This document shows, one piece after another, positions 44,467-55,405 of a DNA stretch of 64,000 nucleotides; the first letter of the stretch is position 1; each line of letters begins with the position of its first letter. The position numbers and the translations under genes were made by a program. The stretch is from positions 744,001 to 808,000 of the forward strand of contig JAOWBW010000060.1 of assembly GCA_026119855.1 (NCBI GenBank). The letters are read 5' to 3'. The notes beneath the pieces were generated by a model, which saw only the letters and a program-made list of their open reading frames with translations, was not told where the DNA came from and made no database searches. Origin of the DNA: Campanula takesimana (taxonomy: Eukaryota; Streptophyta; Magnoliopsida; Asterales; Campanulaceae).

Positions 44467-44818
44467 AAAGATGAATAGTAACCCTTGCTCTAAAAGAATC
44501 CCCGAAGGGAGGACATAACATAGTAAGAGCATATTTCCAATGCAATAATGTTGCGTACGTAGTGTTTTTTTTTTCTTTGAGAAAGAGGTATATTCATGGG
44601 TTTGCCGGGGCTAAAGTAGTACAAGGCCTCCTTACGGGGCTGAAGTAGTACAAGGCTTAGAAGTGAATCAGAACAAGTATTCTCAGTCGGCGAAGCCTAT
44701 CCCACTAAAAAGCCAATCCAACAGCAATAACGGAAGCGGCAGAAAACAGTGGATTCATGAGAAGTTCCTCGGATGTAGACCTGCGAGGAGGTCTTACTAG
44801 TAAAAGACCAAAATACTA
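44467..44818. other. Unassigned sequence
   Basis: GC-richer than the surroundings, with a duplicated GGGGCTAAAGTAGTACAAGG-like phrase near 44608 and 44638. May be a transposon tail; not identified. Confidence 0.4.
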
Positions 44819-45077
44819 CTCTCTCTGTCCCTAAATAAGTGTCCATTTTCAAAAAATCTCTGTCCCACAATGAGTGTCTTTTTTGAACATAACTTTGTCC
44901 CTAAATGTTTTTTTTCGAATTTTTTTCACCGGTTTCTTTATACGTGCAAAACTAAATGTTTTGAAAGGAGATTACAAGATTATATATAAATCTTTGCTAC
45001 CAAATTGTACAAAAAAAGTTGAGATTTTCAGTGTCCCTTAAAATGAAATTTGGACACTCATTTAGAGACAGAGGGAG
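44819..45077. mobile_element. Stowaway MITE
   Basis: CTCTCTCTGTCCCTAAATAA and the inverted TTTAGAGACAGAGGGAG; sister of 23840-24098. Confidence 0.88.
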
Positions 45078-45086
45078 TAATAAATA

Positions 45087-45350
45087 CTCCCTCCGTCTCA
45101 AAATAGATGTCGTTTTGAGAGTTAATTTTTGTCTCAAAATACATGTCGTTTTACTATTTTCAAGGCTATTTTGTTGTTGTATACCAACTCTACCCTTATT
45201 AATGATAGTGGACTATCTCTTAAACAGTTATTTAATTGCCTAGGTAATTGCATTACTTTAGGGGTATATAAGACTTTTTCACATACATTAATTATATTTC
45301 TTAATATGTGTAAAGTGGTTGAAACGACATCTATTTTGAGACGGAGGGAG
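45087..45350. mobile_element. Stowaway MITE
   Basis: CTCCCTCCGTCTCAAAATAG and CTATTTTGAGACGGAGGGAG, TA-flanked. Related to the MITE at 12370-12619. Confidence 0.92.
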
Positions 45351-46148
45351 TAATACGGTATTTGTTTTGAAATAAGGTAAAAAAAAGATACTCCATAGTG
45401 CTCCGTTTAAGTAAGGACTAGTATGAATTATGATCCAGAATCAGTAAAGCTGATTAGATAGTACCAATACAGATAATTTTGGCACAGCTCTGAATCTTGT
45501 GATGGTGCCTTCTGTTTTTTGCATAGCTCATGTAGTAGTAGTAGAATGGTCCATGGTAGAGACAGTGGACCATTCTCAACCATAATTACAAGTTTCAAGA
45601 AAAAGCTCAACTTTGTAAATAATTTTCACAAATTTCTCTCTCACACACACATTTTCACACACAACATATGCGAAAAGGGTACTCCCCCGACTTTCGTGGG
45701 TGGCCTTATTGACTACAAATCCTTCAACATCTTGGTGAATGTGTACGTCATCCCAAAATGAATGTTTAAAACTGTTTTTGCTTTTGTAGCCATTCCAGAT
45801 ATTTATTTTTTATTTTCTTAATAATTGGTCATACTTTCATTTTCTTATTAATTTGTCACAAGATACTGTTACGATTTCAAAGAAATATATTCTAAAGGCA
45901 ATATTTATGTTAGAATTAATTAGTAGCTGTAACACACGGAAGTGAAAATACTAAATCAATCCAAGTAGTAAACAAATCAAGATGTAGTGTCAAATTAATA
46001 AAGGAAAAATAAGTTTCTTATTATTGGCACCTGTTAACTGTGACAATACAATAGTACAAAGGATGAATTAAAATAAAAAACAATCACAAAGTTCCAAAGA
46101 TTTGTGATGACCTCACTTGTGTTGTATGTATAAGGGGTGTGTGTGAGA
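45351..46148. other. Intergenic, no gene seen
   Basis: AT-rich; small ORFs at 45428-45761 lack any recognisable feature. Confidence 0.45.
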
Positions 46149-46157
46149 TATATATAC

Positions 46158-46232
<75 letters not shown>
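46149..46232. repeat. (TA)n(GA)n compound microsatellite
   Basis: A TA run followed by a GA run. Confidence 0.93.
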
Positions 46233-46235
<3 letters not shown>

Positions 46236-46540
46236 GGCAGGCGATGGAAGCTTGGTTCAGTTGATTGAAGGACCACCTGCTTTTATCAAACAAAATTTAA
46301 AGGTGTATGGGACATTTAGGTTTAGGGAGAGGACCCCTCCTCAAGTCACGTGCACTGCGCGTGACACTGGTGTTTGGTATCGGTTTTTCTTTTTTTGGTG
46401 TGTGTGTGTGTCTGTGTGTTTAAAAAATATACTACTTTGAGACTTAATTTACCAACAATCAAGTCAAAGAAGGCTGAACTAATTTAAATGTCTAGCAATA
46501 AACACAGAAAGAGAAGTAAAATAATGTTAAATAAATGAGA

Positions 46541-47026
46541 GCAAAACTTTGGGTGAAAAACTGGGAAAACATGTGTTTTTTCTTTAAGTTCGCGTAAAAC
46601 GTGTTTTTTTTAAAATGGTGTGATGGCATTCTTTTTAATAAACAAAAAGTTGTTTTAAAACAGGCGGTGACATTTTTGTAAAAAACTAATGCTTGTCGTA
46701 AGTGCCAGTATTAGTGTCAAAAATTGTCAGCCATGTACACTGTCACTTATTAACACAACCACTGATACTTATGTGTCAATGTAATGAGTAATAATTATTA
46801 ACACTACTACTGACACTTATAAAAAGTATCAATTTTAATGTTTATAAAAGACAGTTTGAATTACTGGCACTTCGTAATATTAACACTGGGCATTTACGAT
46901 GCTTGCAAGTTATTTACAAAAATGTCATCACCTGTCTTAAAACTAACTCCCACGTGTTTTGAAAAAATACGGTTTTTCAATCTTTAAGTAAAAACACGTT
47001 TTTCATACTCAAACTTTGGTTACATA
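46541..47026. mobile_element. Inverted-repeat element, superfamily unclear
   Basis: Ends AAACTTTGGGTGAAAAACTG and, reversed, CAAAGTTTGAGTATGAAAAA; the inversion continues through ACAGGCGGTGACATTTTTGT. The middle has several GACACTTAT-like words in both orientations. No target duplication found. Confidence 0.55.
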
Positions 47027-47443
47027 ATTTGTAGAATCTATTAACAATGAACATCTTGATAGCTAAAAGTAGCTTAAAATCCTTATCTTAATAAAAGTCA
47101 ATTAAACATTTATCTTCCAAATTAGTTAGTGATAAAAAAAAAAAAAAAAAAAAAACGATGCTGCGCCACTTTAATTAGTGCTCCATCCGTCTTAAAATAA
47201 TAATATAAAATTATTTTGATCAAAATTAAATTTTAAAAAGATAGATCGAGGTAGTAATATCGGAAAGAAAAAGAAGAGATAAATGAAGAAAGAAGAAGAT
47301 GGGCCCGTTTTGGGGAATAAAGAAGGTTTGAAATGGGTAGAGGGAGTGGTTTAATAGGTGTCTTAATTAGAATTAGTTGGAAAAATAGGACCACCTCATC
47401 TCTTTAACACCTCTCTTCTTCCACATGCTCTAATTTTAGGAAT
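47027..47443. other. Intergenic with poly-A
   Basis: A-rich tract at about 47136-47154 and purine-rich sequence; no gene. Confidence 0.5.
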
Positions 47444-49325
47444 GGCCAAAATACAATTTACCCCCAAAGTATCCACCGATTCCCACTTTGCACCCCCCGT
47501 TTGAAAAGTCGGTCTTTTTGGTACCTAAATTTCTAATTTTTCCCACTTTGCACTCTCCGTCAACTGGCTGTTAGAAAGGCACCGTTAAATAGCACGTGGC
47601 TCGTCACATGAGGGGTATTTTCGTCCTTTCGATGTGGGTTAATTTTACTTTGAAACATTCCAAGTAAAACGGTGGCGTTTAGCTGAGAGATTTGAGAGGA
47701 AAAAAAAAAGAAGACATAATACGTCTTTATCAAATCGCGTACAACACCCCATTCCCGTTCCGACCGACACTTACACTTCCGACCGGCCTCGTCTATTCTT
47801 CACGGTCATCATAGCATATTAAGGCTACAATCCCGTACACCACCCCATTTCAATCTTTGATTTTTTTTATTTGGGTTACAATTTTTCATTTAGATTTTGA
47901 TTTAAAGCGCAAATCTGGGTTTGTTCCAATTTGATTTCGATTTCAGATTTTGAATTTGATTTCGATTTCTAATTTTGATTTGGGTTTTGTTTAAGTTTCG
48001 ATCTTTGAGGAGTGATTTAGGCTTCGATTTTTGATTTAGGTTTCGATTTTTGATTTAGGTTTCGATTTTTGATCTAATTTTCGATTTAGAAACCCAGATT
48101 TGGTTTTGTTCCACTTTATTTTTGATTTCGATTTAGCTTTCGATCTCTGATGTTGATTTCAACTCTTTGATCTGGGTTTGGTTATATATCGGTTTGTTCA
48201 TGTTTTAGAAACCCAGATCTGCCGTTGGTTTTGATTTTGAAGATTGCACTGGTAAGTGGTGGTGGCACTGCGGTGGTGCTGGTGGGGCTAGTGGTAGTTC
48301 TAGTTTGAAGAAGACAATATGTAAAAGACATTTAAGCCCTCTTTTTTTTCAAGTCAAAAGACTTAATTACCCATCATGTGACATGCACGTGACACTATCT
48401 GTTAATTTTCTTAAGAGCCAATTGACGGAGGGTGCAAAGTGGGAAAAATTGAAAACTTAGGTACTAAAGAGACCGACTTTTCAAACGGGAGTGCAAAGTG
48501 AGAATCGATAGATACTTTGGGGGGGTAAATTGTATTTTGTAGGGGTGTCAATGGTTCGGTCCAAACCGCGGTTTGGGACCGAACCGAACTAAATCATACG
48601 GTTTGGTTCAGTTTTTAAGCACAATTAGTTCGGTTCGGTCTCAAAAATTGGTAAACCGCCTGGTTTGGTTTGGTTTGTGGTCTGACCCCTCCAAACCAAA
48701 CTAGACCGAACCAAACCAAACCAAACCGTCAGACCGAACCGCCAGACCGAACCATCAGACTGAACCACCAGACCAAACCGCCAGACCACATATATTAGTC
48801 ATATATTTGTATGTTAAGTAACATTCACCTTTAAATTATTAAAATAATTTACATTACATTACATCATTCTTAACTCTCGTTTTGCATCTTATTCAATATT
48901 CATTTCATCGAATGTTATATTCATTGAGGCACATAGTTAACAAAGTTCTGTAGTGTATTCACTTCCTTCGGCTTCTTTATTCATTTGATATTTTTATTCT
49001 TCCGAATTTTCTCATTTAAACAGAGTGTAAACCATAATTTGAATCGTGATATGAACCTCGGTGTGAATGGTGGTTTAAACCACGATCTAAACCATATTCT
49101 AGACCACGGTCTGAACCACGGTCTAAACCGTAGTCTGGACCACATTACTGAACCGCGGTCTGAACCAAACCGAACCAAACCATGGCGGTTTGGTTTGGTT
49201 CGGTTTGAAATTTTTCGTGGTTCGGTTCGGTTTGGAATTTTCCCAAACCGATGACTAGTGGTTTGGTCTCTAAAACAGACGAGACCGAACCAAACCGAAC
49301 CATTTACACCCCTAGTATTTTGGCC
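47444..49325. mobile_element. Mutator-like element split by a hAT
   Basis: Both ends read GGCCAAAATACAATTTACCC inwards. Flanks TTTAGGAAT (47435-47443) and TTTAGGAAC (49326-49334) are a 9-bp duplication with one change. Without the inserted hAT it is about 1.1 kb. The middle carries repeats of TTGATTTAGGTTTCGATTTT at about 48010-48080. No transposase. Confidence 0.83.
48540..49314. mobile_element. Non-autonomous hAT, TAGGGGTGT family
   Basis: 775 bp, perfect 8-bp duplication GTATTTTG (48532-48539 and 49315-49322). Ends TAGGGGTGTCAATGGTTCGG and, reversed, TAGGGGTGTAAATGGTTCGG. Packed with GGTTCGGTTTGG and AACCAAACC words; no transposase. Confidence 0.92.
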
Positions 49326-49383
49326 TTTAGGAACCCATTTTTTTTGGCACCAACACCAAACTCAACCCCAATTGGCATCTCAC

Positions 49384-49483
<100 letters not shown>

Positions 49484-49485
49484 TC

Positions 49486-49732
49486 ATTTTGGTCCGTCTC
49501 AGCTCACTTGATACTTCCCAAATTAGCCTACTTTTTATAATTTTATATTCACTCTACCCCACCACTCATTCTCTCTTTTCATTTTCCACCACTCATTTTA
49601 TTCAACCAACACTACTATTTACCCCACTCATTCTCTCTCTTCATTTTCTACCACATATTTTCCTTATTTTATTCTTTTTCCTTAGTTATTGTGCCCACCT
49701 CTTGGGTGTCAAGTGAGGTGGGACGGAAGGAG
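49486..49732. mobile_element. Stowaway MITE, left end eroded
   Basis: GGTCCGTCTCAGCTCACTTG on the left, CAAGTGAGGTGGGACGGAAG on the right. The left terminus is merged with the microsatellite. Confidence 0.8.
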
Positions 49733-49742
49733 TATATATATA

Positions 49743-49997
49743 CTCCTTCCGTCCCACCCGAATTAGGATTTTTAGGTTGGGTACGGGGATTAAGGAAAAA
49801 GTGTTAATGGAGTAGGTGTTGTGAGTATGAAAAGTGAAATATGAGAGAGAAAGTGGGATAGAGAATAATGAGTGGAAAGTTGTTGTGAGTGTGAATGTGG
49901 GTCCCATTAAATAAAACACTTCCATTTTTGGGTTGTCTTAATTCGAATGGGATACCCAAAATGGAAATTTGTCTTAATTCGAGTAGGACGGAATGAG
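49743..49997. mobile_element. Stowaway MITE
   Basis: CTCCTTCCGTCCCACCCGAA and the inverted TTCGAGTAGGACGGAATGAG, TA-flanked. Confidence 0.87.
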
Positions 49998-51421
49998 TAC
50001 GGTAGAAGACTGATGATCTGTGTACTTAGAGTAGGGGTGAGCTCGGTTCGGTTTGGTACGGTTTCTAGCTAAAACCGGTACCGAACCGCACCCTATCGGT
50101 TTCTAGCATTTGAGCACCGAAATGGTTCGGTTTTTAATCGGCTCGGTGTGTTCGGTGTCGGTAGCGGTTCGGTTTCAATGGGCTGATTAAATGGGCCGCT
50201 TAAGTTGGGCTTGGTCAGGCCCAAATTGAACTACTTGGGCTAAATCAGACAATTGTAAGTTCAAATAGAAGGAAATAAACATAATTAATCCAACAGGCCC
50301 TATTGGGCTTGACAAACATGATCATACTTGGCTATATGGGCCAAATTAAACAAAGACATGTTTAAAGTTCAAACATAATGATTCCAACAGGAAATAAAAA
50401 CCAAATATACTTCAATAACTTGATAATATAATAACTAAGGATTCAAAAAGTCCCATATCAAATTAAACAAAAGTCTTGAATTTCCTCCTCAGCAAGTCCA
50501 TCGATTCATAACAACCTGCACAAGGAAAAAACAAACATTAAGAAACTCCATGAATTTGACAAATAAGGATAAAAGTAGAATATGGTGAGATGGCGGGGGG
50601 GGGGGGGGGGAGGGCATGGCCGGAAATAGCCCCATGATAAAATAAAAGACTTTTTTTAGCTGAATCTTATAGTGAGAGAGACGAAGCAGTAACACCCTCT
50701 ATTTGCATAATTGTGTAACACTGAAAGTAGATTAACAATCAGGTATAATTGGGGACCAAAGCCCCTAACTTGAGCTTCTACCTACCTTCCAAAGGATTAC
50801 ACAACAACCTACCTAATACTCTATTTTTATATAAGGATCGATGCATCTAATTTCCCTTTACAAAAATGATAAGTCCAACTACCACGTCACGCTTTCTTCT
50901 CATCATACAAAACAAATCACTTGGCAATTAAAATCATTTTTATTCAACACAAGCAAAATCCACCCCAGATACCTCCATCCATCAATAATTCTATCTATTC
51001 ACTATCTCCTTTAATTTTTACAATCTTATATATTGTCTTCAACTTACACCAACCTTGATAAAAAAAGGACACATTTCAAGCAGAATTACTTACAAAACTC
51101 TCTCTCTCCACCCCCAAATCCCTTTCTCAACCCCATTTCAATCTTCTTTTCCCGCTTCTTTCATACAGGTTTTATTTTCCTTCTGGGCCTACTTCTGATC
51201 TCTCTCTCTTTGTCTATATATATATATACTATATTAATACACACAGAGAACACCACATAGAAAGAGAGAGAGACTAACATAACTTGTTTCTTCAGCATCT
51301 TCAATTCTCAACCTGAGTATGTTCCTTTTTTTTCTTTTTTCAGGGTTGATATAATAGTAATAATTTTTCATCTTGGCTATCTATCATCAGGAGAGACAGG
51401 AATATATATATATACTTGTTG

Positions 51422-51763
51422 ATGGGAACAAATGGAGGATTAAAGGATGAAAGATTTGAGAAGAGAGTGGAGGCATGGATTGGTTGTCTAGGTTGGTTCG
51501 TCACAAGTATGGTGGGTGGACTGATTTTGAGTTGCTGGGAACTCAAGTATCATCACACAAATAGTCAACAGTGGATGGTTCCATTAGGTCTCATATTGTT
51601 TATCACACCAATCTTAGTCAACCTTGCTGTATACGTCTCTACACCTTTCAAAGAAGCTACACAAATAGTCAACAGTGGATGGTTGAGTATTGTGCATACT
51701 GGTCTCCTTGTTAGGTCACACAAATCCACTTCCCATGATAAAATAAAAGACTTGATCATTTGA
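51422..51763 (+). CDS. Passenger ORF, two-TM small protein, hAT copy 1
   Basis: 113 codons from ATG (two TTG codons lie just before and are not needed). Residues 1-16 are charged (GLKDERFEKRVE), two hydrophobic helices follow (AWIGCLGWFVTSMVGGLIL and WMVPLGLILFITPILVNLAV), then a polar tail ending IKDLII. This looks like a small plant membrane protein, but I cannot name it. Upstream on the same strand are a TATA-like stretch (51210-51235), a CT/GA-rich leader and a possible leader intron ending TTTTTTCAG at 51343, as in a host gene captured with its promoter. It lies antisense to the transposase. A 25-bp direct repeat (ACACAAATAGTCAACAGTGG...) at about 51554 and 51659 sits inside the ORF, so the C-terminal third may be altered relative to a donor gene. 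Unchanged in copy 2. Confidence 0.55.
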   Translation: MGTNGGLKDERFEKRVEAWIGCLGWFVTSMVGGLILSCWELKYHHTNSQQWMVPLGLILFITPILVNLAVYVSTPFKEATQIVNSGWLSIVHTGLLVRSHKSTSHDKIKDLII

Positions 51764-52254
51764 ATCATTATGTTTACAAAATTTGTTCCTAAGCAAAAGC
51801 ACCTAAATGTCAGTTTCTACAGTCAGTTGCTGGTATTAAAGAGTAAAAGGGTTCAAGAAAACCCGAGAAGATTAAATGCAGTCCCTATTGATTCTTCCTG
51901 TGTGCTACAAATGGTATGGCACTGATCCAAAATCAAACCATCTTATTTTCTCACTAAGATTGTTTGTCTCAAGACTGTAAACCAAGAACACTAGCTATGC
52001 ATGTATCCGCTCGGAAAAAAATGCAAATGTACTACTAGTTGCATGAATTAAGGAAATCAATAATAGTCCAGATAATCAAGTTGAATGAGCCCATTTTATT
52101 TTACTTGTAAATTATTGTTTCTACTTCCGTCCCGAAATGACACAAAAATGATCAAGAACAAAACTGGATATGCATCAATAACTAATCAAACCAAACAAGA
52201 ATACATCAAAACAGCCAACAAGTACACAGCCAACAAGAATACATTAAAGCGTAC

Positions 52255-52350
52255 CTGAACCAAGAATTTTCTTCAAATCATCAGCTGATGGTTTGGAGTT
52301 ACCTCCCAGGCTCCCAAAACAGCCAACAAGTACACAGCAAGCACCTTCAT
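52255..52350 (-). pseudogene. 60S acidic ribosomal protein P2-like exon, hAT copy 1
   Basis: Minus strand. The exon starts MKVLAVYLLAVLG and, in the next frame, continues GNSKPSADDLKKILGS, then splice donor CAG|GTAC. This matches the conserved start of plant P2 (MKVxAAYLLAVLGGN...PSADDLK.ILGS), where an intron commonly follows. An 8-bp duplication-like insertion (GCCTGGGA) after the LG codons shifts the frame, so it is a dead captured exon. It lies 124 bp beyond the transposase stop codon, same strand. Confidence 0.75.
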
Positions 52351-52473
52351 TCTGCGTAAAATAATTCACATTCAAAACAGAATTATACAAAAATCTCAGA
52401 GAATCAAATCAATTCAAGTTCAATAAAAAAATATGTTTAGCAAAAATAATAAAAAGAATCATACCAAAGTCAA

Positions 52474-54762
52474 TCAATCATCTATCGCGCAAGGTTCAAA
52501 AAACTTTGGTCCACCACCGAAAGCATCTAAAAGAGCATAGAAATAGAATGCCATGTCAGTTCTGAAACAGGCAGCACATAAAAAATACAAAAAATAAATA
52601 AATAAATAAAGATAAAGTGAAAATTTACCCATTTCAAGTGTCTCTAATTTTTCTTGCAACTCTTCCATGGCCTTAGCATGCACATCTGGAAGCTCAATAT
52701 CAACGGGTGTAGAGCGTATCCAATCTTGTGCACAAATTAAAGCTTCAGCGGTTTGAGGACTAAGGGAGCTTCTAAATGGATCGATCACCCTACCACCGGT
52801 ACTAAATGCGGACTCCGAAGCAACGGTAGAGATTGGCATCCCCAAAACATGTTTAGCAACTTGGGATAGGATGGGAAACTTAGTAGAATTGATTTTCCAC
52901 CAACTTAAAACATCAAATTTCTCATCTCTCTTTTCCATTCCATCAGACAAATAAATTTCAACTTCGGTTTTATCCATCAACCCTCCTTGCTCTTCCAAAT
53001 ATTTTAAAAAACTAGACTCCAAATTACCTTTAACACCAATACCCGCAAAAGAAGAGCCTCCAACAGAATTTGAAGATGAAGAAGACCCCTTGTTCACACT
53101 ATCTGCTTTCAGTTTGTAATGATCATACAAATCATTCAATGTTTTAATCACTTTCTCACATATAAGCTTGGCCTTGGATGAATTAACTCCATGAATTTGA
53201 CCCAAACACCATCCAAGATAACACATTTTATTGCGAGGATCCAAAACCACAGCTACATACAACAAGAAGTTCATGTTATCCATATTATCCCAATACTTGT
53301 CATATTTTTCTTTCATTGAAAATGCCATTGTTCTCTTTGCCTCATCCAAATCCAAGCACATTCGTGATATATGCGCATGCATTGTCACAAGTTCACCAAA
53401 AAATAAATTTGATGTTACATACTTAGAGCCAGAAATCAGATTTGTAACATTATAAAAAACACTCAAATATTCAATAAATTGGGTTGCATTATCCCAATCA
53501 CTTGTCTCGGGAGGCCCTGTAACCTTTTCTTTTCTCTTCCTTTTTCTTGTGCTACCCTCAACTTCTACTTCATCATCACCAAAGTAATCATAGAAATTTT
53601 GATCTATCATTTTCATCCTATCAAAAGCCTTCATATACTTCACAGCAGTTTCCAACATTAGGTAGGTCGAATTCCACCTAGTTTCAACATCAAGACAAGG
53701 TTTTTTTTTACAACTGATTTCAACTTTTTCGGCACATTCTTTAAACCTTGCAGCCCTAGATGGTGATGATCTAACATACCTCACAGCATTTCTAATTCTT
53801 GAAATGGACAAATCTTGTTCCTCTAACCCATCTCTCACAACAAGATTTATAATATGTGCACAACATCTCAAATGCATGTACTTACAATCCAGTATGGCAT
53901 TGGGCCCTTTAAGCATTCTTTTCAAGTATCGAATAGCCCCATCATTTGATGAAGCATTATCTACTGTCACAGTGAAAACCCGCTCAATGCCCCATTTTTG
54001 TAAGCACTTGTAAACCAATTTCCCAATTGTGTCACCTTTATGATTAGCTATAGGACAGAAGTTCAAAATTTTTTTCCTCAAAACCCAATCATCATCAACC
54101 CAATGCCCTGTAAGACACATGTAATTGATATTCTGAATAGATGACCATGTGTCAGTAGTAAGGGAAACTGTTTGATTTTTCAAAAGTTTCTTAACAATTT
54201 CAGCCTCCTCCTTATAAATCCTCAAACATTCTCTAGCGACAGTCCACCTAGATGGCAATTTGAACAATGGATTCAATTCCCACGAATATTCTTTAAATCC
54301 TTCATCATCAACAATACTAAACGGTCTATTGTCTTTGATGCACATTCTAGAAAGTGCCCTTTTACATTTCTCTACACTAAAAGAATGAGTAGCAAGAGAA
54401 CCACCTGCCCCCTTCTCTACTGGCTTAAAACCCAAGGTAGATTGCTTCCTATCTCCTTTCTTCCTTAACAAAACTGGAGACTTAGGACAATATAATTCTA
54501 AATGACTCTTTAAACCAGAGGTACCGTTATCTTTAGAATGACACGCTAACATTTGAGAGCAGTAAGGACATTTTGAGCTTGATGCACCTTTTACGTAAGT
54601 GAAATGATCCCATACCATTGATCTTTTCGCTCGCGTAGTCCCCTTCCCCTTCTCATCATCAGCCTCTCCCTTATTATCATCTTGTTCTTTAGTGCTTTCC
54701 TTTTCACCATCATTACAATTTTGTTCCTCAATCTCCAAATCAATGGATTGGCTGGATTCCAT
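52474..54762 (-). CDS. hAT transposase, copy 1
   Basis: 762 codons, uninterrupted. An acidic N-terminus (E/K-rich, 1-46) precedes a BED zinc finger at about 47-95 with C65, C68, H87, C92 (CPYC...HLELYC). The RNase H-like catalytic core has LTTDTWSS (D204) and TVTVDNASSND (D268), then CCAHIINLVV and TRWNSTYLML. The hAT dimerisation region is at 600-682 (WWKINSTKFPILSQVAKHVL, STVASESAFSTGGRVID). The start ATG directly follows a splice acceptor-like TTTTTGTAG, and a leader intron (54763-55070) is likely. The last ~50 codons (from about 712) read as a hydrophobic stretch that looks like a retained intron (GTAAAT...TTTCAG), so the true C-terminus may differ. Acts in the nucleus to excise and reinsert the element. 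Copy 2 has one amino-acid difference (C514 here, Y there). Confidence 0.95.
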   Translation of the reverse strand: MESSQSIDLEIEEQNCNDGEKESTKEQDDNKGEADDEKGKGTTRAKRSMVWDHFTYVKGASSSKCPYCSQMLACHSKDNGTSGLKSHLELYCPKSPVLLRKKGDRKQSTLGFKPVEKGAGGSLATHSFSVEKCKRALSRMCIKDNRPFSIVDDEGFKEYSWELNPLFKLPSRWTVARECLRIYKEEAEIVKKLLKNQTVSLTTDTWSSIQNINYMCLTGHWVDDDWVLRKKILNFCPIANHKGDTIGKLVYKCLQKWGIERVFTVTVDNASSNDGAIRYLKRMLKGPNAILDCKYMHLRCCAHIINLVVRDGLEEQDLSISRIRNAVRYVRSSPSRAARFKECAEKVEISCKKKPCLDVETRWNSTYLMLETAVKYMKAFDRMKMIDQNFYDYFGDDEVEVEGSTRKRKRKEKVTGPPETSDWDNATQFIEYLSVFYNVTNLISGSKYVTSNLFFGELVTMHAHISRMCLDLDEAKRTMAFSMKEKYDKYWDNMDNMNFLLYVAVVLDPRNKMCYLGWCLGQIHGVNSSKAKLICEKVIKTLNDLYDHYKLKADSVNKGSSSSSNSVGGSSFAGIGVKGNLESSFLKYLEEQGGLMDKTEVEIYLSDGMEKRDEKFDVLSWWKINSTKFPILSQVAKHVLGMPISTVASESAFSTGGRVIDPFRSSLSPQTAEALICAQDWIRSTPVDIELPDVHAKAMEELQEKLETLEMGKFSLYLYLFIYFLYFLCAACFRTDMAFYFYALLDAFGGGPKFFEPCAIDD

Positions 54763-55405
54763 CTACAAAAATTCAAAACCACAAAATTTCAATACAACTA
54801 AAAGGACAAATTGCAAACTTTTTTAATCTCATTAAAAAACAGAAATAGCAACTGATTTCATCAATTACTATTTCTGATTTCATCAAATCGTAACTGATTT
54901 TGGTCAATTTTGTTCCTCATTAAACTTTTTTAATCTCATTAAACAACAGAAATAGTAACTGATTTTGGTCAAATTTTGATTAAATCGCAAGCTTGATAGA
55001 GAGAAAGAGAACTCGAGATGAAATCAGAAAGCTTGATAGAAAGAAAGAGAACGAGATTGAAGATTCTTACCTGAGCGACTGAGCGTCGTTGGCTATGGTG
55101 CACTCCAGCAAGTAGGTGCGGCAAAAGAAAGAAACCCTAGCAAAATTTAGGTTAACATTTAACAGGTAAATCGAAGGGAAGCGAAATTTAACAACATTAG
55201 ATGAAATCGGAATGCTTGATAGAGAGATAGAGAACGAGATTCTTACCTGAGTGTCGTCGGTCGTCGGTTATGGTACGCAGGTGAAGAAGCGGCGCAAGGC
55301 TAGGGTTAGGTCGAGAAGAGATCGCGTTTGAAGATAGTTCAGAAAGTGACGCTGAGGGTTTAAAAGGTCGGAAGAAGGAGTATATATTCAGAAGGCAAAA
55401 CGACA
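54763..55405 (-). promoter_or_regulatory. hAT transposase leader with two donor sites
   Basis: Two similar blocks (about 55014-55110 and 55200-55290) share GCTTGATAGA...AGAACGAGAT and CTTACCTGAG, giving minus-strand donors CTCAG|GTAAGA at 55071/55070 and 55247/55246. The acceptor is GTAG just before the ATG. A minus-strand TATA-like TGAATATATACTCC lies near 55378-55391. Confidence 0.55.

Noticed and set aside
50594..50611. Poly-G tract as a functional G-quadruplex
   Set aside because: A single homopolymer with length change between copies; no evidence beyond composition.
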